This document shows, one piece after another, positions 6,446 to 9,456 of a DNA stretch of 9,456 nt. The first letter of the stretch is position 1, and the number at the start of each line of letters is the position of its first letter. A model generated the notes under the pieces. It saw nothing but the letters and a program-made list of their open reading frames with translations, did no database searches and was not told the DNA's origin. The position numbers and the translations under genes are program-made. The stretch lies in the NCBI GenBank assembly GCA_030654555.1, contig JAURXG010000543.1:1-9456 (forward strand), in the 5' to 3' direction. The DNA comes from Aquabacterium sp. (GTDB taxonomy: Bacteria > Pseudomonadota > Gammaproteobacteria > Burkholderiales > Burkholderiaceae_C).

Positions 6446-6470
6446 AAGGGCGGCGCGAGCCGCCCTTTTT
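6446..6470 (+). terminator. Rho-independent terminator of glnA
   Basis: The 9-bp stem AAGGGCGGC / GCCGCCCTT closes a GCGA tetraloop (GNRA type, 6455-6458) and runs into five T's (6466-6470). This is a textbook intrinsic terminator 33 nt after the glnA stop. It suggests that most glnA transcription ends before ntrBC, with read-through or a separate promoter supplying the downstream genes. Confidence 0.93.
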
Positions 6471-6540
6471 CGTGGGCGGCGCATGGGGCGACAATGCCGC
6501 CGACGGGTGCCTCCGGTGGGGTGCCGATAGCCGAGAAACG

Positions 6541-7062
6541 ATGAAGCGCTGCACGAGCATCCTGTTGATGGCCTGGGTCGCCGGCCCGGCCGCCCTGGCG
6601 CCGCTGTCTGCCGCCGCGCAAGGCGGCAACGTCTACCGCTGCCCCGGCCCGCCGGTGCTCTACACCGACGCGCTCAGCCCCGAGGAGGCGCGCGACCGCG
6701 GTTGCCGCACGATCGAAGGCGCGCCCATCACCATCATCCAGGCGCCCAAGGCCCGGCCCGCGCCGGCGAGCGCGGCCAACGGCAGCTCGGCGTCGCGCCC
6801 GGGGGAGACCAAGGTCGACCCCGCCGCCCAGCGCCAGCGTGACAACGACGCACGCCGCATCCTGGAGGCCGAGCTCCGGCGCGAGGAAGACAAGCTCGCG
6901 GCACTGAAGCGCGAGTACAACAACGGCGAGCCCGAGCGTCGTGGCGACGAGCGCAACTTCCAGAACTACCTCGACCGCGTGGCGCAGATGAAGGCCGGCA
7001 TCGCCCGCACCGAGAGCGACATCGCCGCCATCAAGCGCGAGATCGCCAAACTGCCATCGTGA
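6541..7062 (+). CDS. Small secreted protein, DUF4124-like N-terminus and C-terminal coiled coil
   Basis: A 173-residue protein I cannot assign a function to. Residues 1-27 form a signal peptide (MKRC start, hydrophobic core, cleavage probably after the Ala run in LSAAAQ), so it should be periplasmic or envelope-associated. Residues 30-66 (VYRCPGPPVLYTD, then a second Cys in RGCRTIEG) resemble the DUF4124 pattern of small exported beta-proteobacterial proteins; C34 and C55 could form a disulfide. An Ala/Pro/Ser-rich linker (about 68-90) leads to a charged helix of Arg/Glu/Lys heptads (about 95-172), a likely coiled coil. The frame is open upstream to a GTG at 6472, but ATG 6541 begins the signal peptide. 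It sits between the glnA terminator and ntrB, and its TGA overlaps the ntrB GTG, so it should be co-translated with the nitrogen sensor kinase. Confidence 0.75.
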   Translation: MKRCTSILLMAWVAGPAALAPLSAAAQGGNVYRCPGPPVLYTDALSPEEARDRGCRTIEGAPITIIQAPKARPAPASAANGSSASRPGETKVDPAAQRQRDNDARRILEAELRREEDKLAALKREYNNGEPERRGDERNFQNYLDRVAQMKAGIARTESDIAAIKREIAKLPS

Positions 7063-8153
7063 GCGTGGCCACCATGAACGAGCGGCCCGAACCTTCACGC
7101 TACGACGCCTTCGACCTGCTGGCCACGATGGTGGCCGTGGTGCAACCCGACGGCACGCTGCTGTTCGTCAACGCGATGTTCGAGGACGTGGCCGGCCTGT
7201 CACGCCGCACGCTGATGCGCAGCAGCCTGTTCGAGTGGTTCGTCGACGCACATCAGCTGCGCGAGACGGTGGCCGCGGTGCGCCGCAACGAGATCGCCAC
7301 CGGCCGCTTCGAGGGCGTGATGCGCCGTGCGCCGGTGGCGGCCCACGAGCACTTGCCGGTGCACGTGATCGTCACGCAGATCGAGCATGGGTCCGACCGG
7401 GTGCTGGTGGAGATGCTCGAGATCGAGCAGCAGACCCGGCAGGACCGCGAGGAGCGCGCGCTGGGCCAGGTGCAGGCCAACAAGGAGCTGATCCGCAACC
7501 TCGCGCACGAGATCAAGAACCCGCTGGGCGGCATCCGCGGCGCGGCGCAGCTGCTGGAGATGGAGATCGAGGGCAGGGAGCTGACCGAGTACACCCAGGT
7601 CATCATCCACGAGGCCGACCGTCTGCAGGCCCTGGTCGACCGGCTGCTGGCGCCGCACCGCAAGCCGCATGTGGTCAGCGACGTCAACATCCACGAGGTG
7701 TGCGAGCGGGTGCGCTCGCTGATCCTGGCCGAGTTCCCGCGCGGCCTGGCGGTGCTGCGTGACTACGATATCTCGATCCCCGACTTCCGCGGCGACCGCG
7801 AGCAGCTGATCCAGGCGGTGCTCAACATCGCGCACAACGCGGCGCAGGCCCTGCAGCAGCGCATTGCCGACGGCGACGCGGTGCTGATCCTGCGCACCCG
7901 CGTGTCGCGCCAGGTCACCATCGGCAAGCAGCGTTTTCGACTGGCACTGGAATTGCATATCGAGGACAACGGGCCGGGTGTGCCCGAGGACATCCGCGAT
8001 CGCATCTTCTACCCGCTGGTATCGGGGCGTGATGGTGGATCGGGCCTCGGGCTCACGCTGGCGCAGACGTTCGTGCAGCAACACCAGGGCATGATCGAGT
8101 GCGACAGCGTACCGGGCCGGACTCTCTTCCGCATCGTGATCCCGCTGCCCTAG
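7059..8153 (+). CDS. ntrB: Nitrogen regulation sensor histidine kinase NtrB (GlnL)
   Basis: A cytoplasmic histidine kinase/phosphatase of 364 residues with no membrane segments, as expected for NtrB. A PAS domain covers about residues 15-115 (DLLATMVAVVQPDGTLLFVN). The H-box is NLAHEIKNPLGGIRGAAQL (147-165), with H150 the autophosphorylation site. The ATPase domain shows an N-box (NIAHNAAQAL, 256-265), G1 DNGPGVP (303-309), an F-box-like IFYPLVSGRDGG (316-327) and G2 GSGLGL (327-332). Family knowledge: PII controls the balance between kinase and phosphatase, and NtrC is phosphorylated when nitrogen is short. The GTG start at 7059 overlaps the preceding TGA (GTGA), suggesting translational coupling; ATG 7074 is an alternative that loses five residues. 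ntrC follows after 38 nt. Confidence 0.96.
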   Translation: MSVATMNERPEPSRYDAFDLLATMVAVVQPDGTLLFVNAMFEDVAGLSRRTLMRSSLFEWFVDAHQLRETVAAVRRNEIATGRFEGVMRRAPVAAHEHLPVHVIVTQIEHGSDRVLVEMLEIEQQTRQDREERALGQVQANKELIRNLAHEIKNPLGGIRGAAQLLEMEIEGRELTEYTQVIIHEADRLQALVDRLLAPHRKPHVVSDVNIHEVCERVRSLILAEFPRGLAVLRDYDISIPDFRGDREQLIQAVLNIAHNAAQALQQRIADGDAVLILRTRVSRQVTIGKQRFRLALELHIEDNGPGVPEDIRDRIFYPLVSGRDGGSGLGLTLAQTFVQQHQGMIECDSVPGRTLFRIVIPLP

Positions 8154-8191
8154 CGCAGCTGCTTCAAGCCCTCCGAACAGGCCGCCGCCGC

Positions 8192-9456
<1,265 letters not shown>

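Noticed and set aside
4880..6484. 534-residue open frame on the minus strand opposite glnA
   Set aside because: It mirrors the codon pattern of a certain gene in GC-rich DNA, gives a His/Val/Gly/Arg-rich sequence with no recognisable motif, and runs through the glnA promoter and terminator.
6471..6540. Separate promoter for the secreted protein/ntrBC unit
   Set aside because: Only GACAAT (6490-6495) resembles a -10, without a credible -35, and no GG-N10-GC element is present; too weak to annotate.

Overview
The window is a GC-rich (roughly two-thirds G+C), gene-dense, entirely plus-strand segment of a bacterial chromosome. The glutamine synthetase type, the glnA / small secreted protein / ntrB / ntrC order and the overall protein style suggest a betaproteobacterium of the order Burkholderiales (Leptothrix/Rubrivivax/Ideonella-like). 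That placement comes from recognition, not from a database search. There are no mobile elements, CRISPR arrays, tRNA or rRNA genes.

Left half (about 117-4725): five genes on one strand with short gaps or overlaps. They encode a Tat-exported YVTN/YncE-like beta-propeller, an exported NodB-type polysaccharide deacetylase that overlaps it by 14 nt, a membrane fatty-acid hydroxylase/sterol-desaturase family protein, an EI24/CysZ-like multi-pass membrane protein with a Pro/Ala tail, and a stand-alone molybdopterin-binding (CinA N-terminal-like) domain protein. The first four look like envelope functions; their substrates cannot be read from sequence.

Middle (4726-4996): a 271-nt regulatory region before glnA. 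Directly after the stop codon of the molybdopterin-binding protein lies a 16-bp inverted repeat with one mismatch. It resolves into two mirror-image NtrC-type sites (GCACC-N5-GGTGC class) with centres 23 bp apart. About 150 bp downstream is a candidate sigma-54 promoter with exact GG-N10-GC spacing, then a 5'-UTR hairpin and a good Shine-Dalgarno sequence.

Right half (4997-9456): glnA (type I glutamine synthetase with its adenylylation tyrosine), a strong intrinsic terminator preceded by a second hairpin, a small secreted coiled-coil protein, ntrB (glnL) coupled to it by a GTGA overlap, and ntrC (glnG), which runs off the window end before its DNA-binding domain.

Together the right half forms a complete nitrogen-regulation circuit on one piece of DNA: NtrB phosphorylates NtrC, and NtrC~P bound at the paired sites would activate sigma-54 polymerase at glnA. 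The circuit type is well known. The less ordinary points are the mirror-image arrangement of the NtrC sites, the small secreted protein between glnA and ntrB, the Asp-to-Thr change in the deacetylase metal motif, and the low-complexity linker in NtrC. I see no clearly new biological system here.
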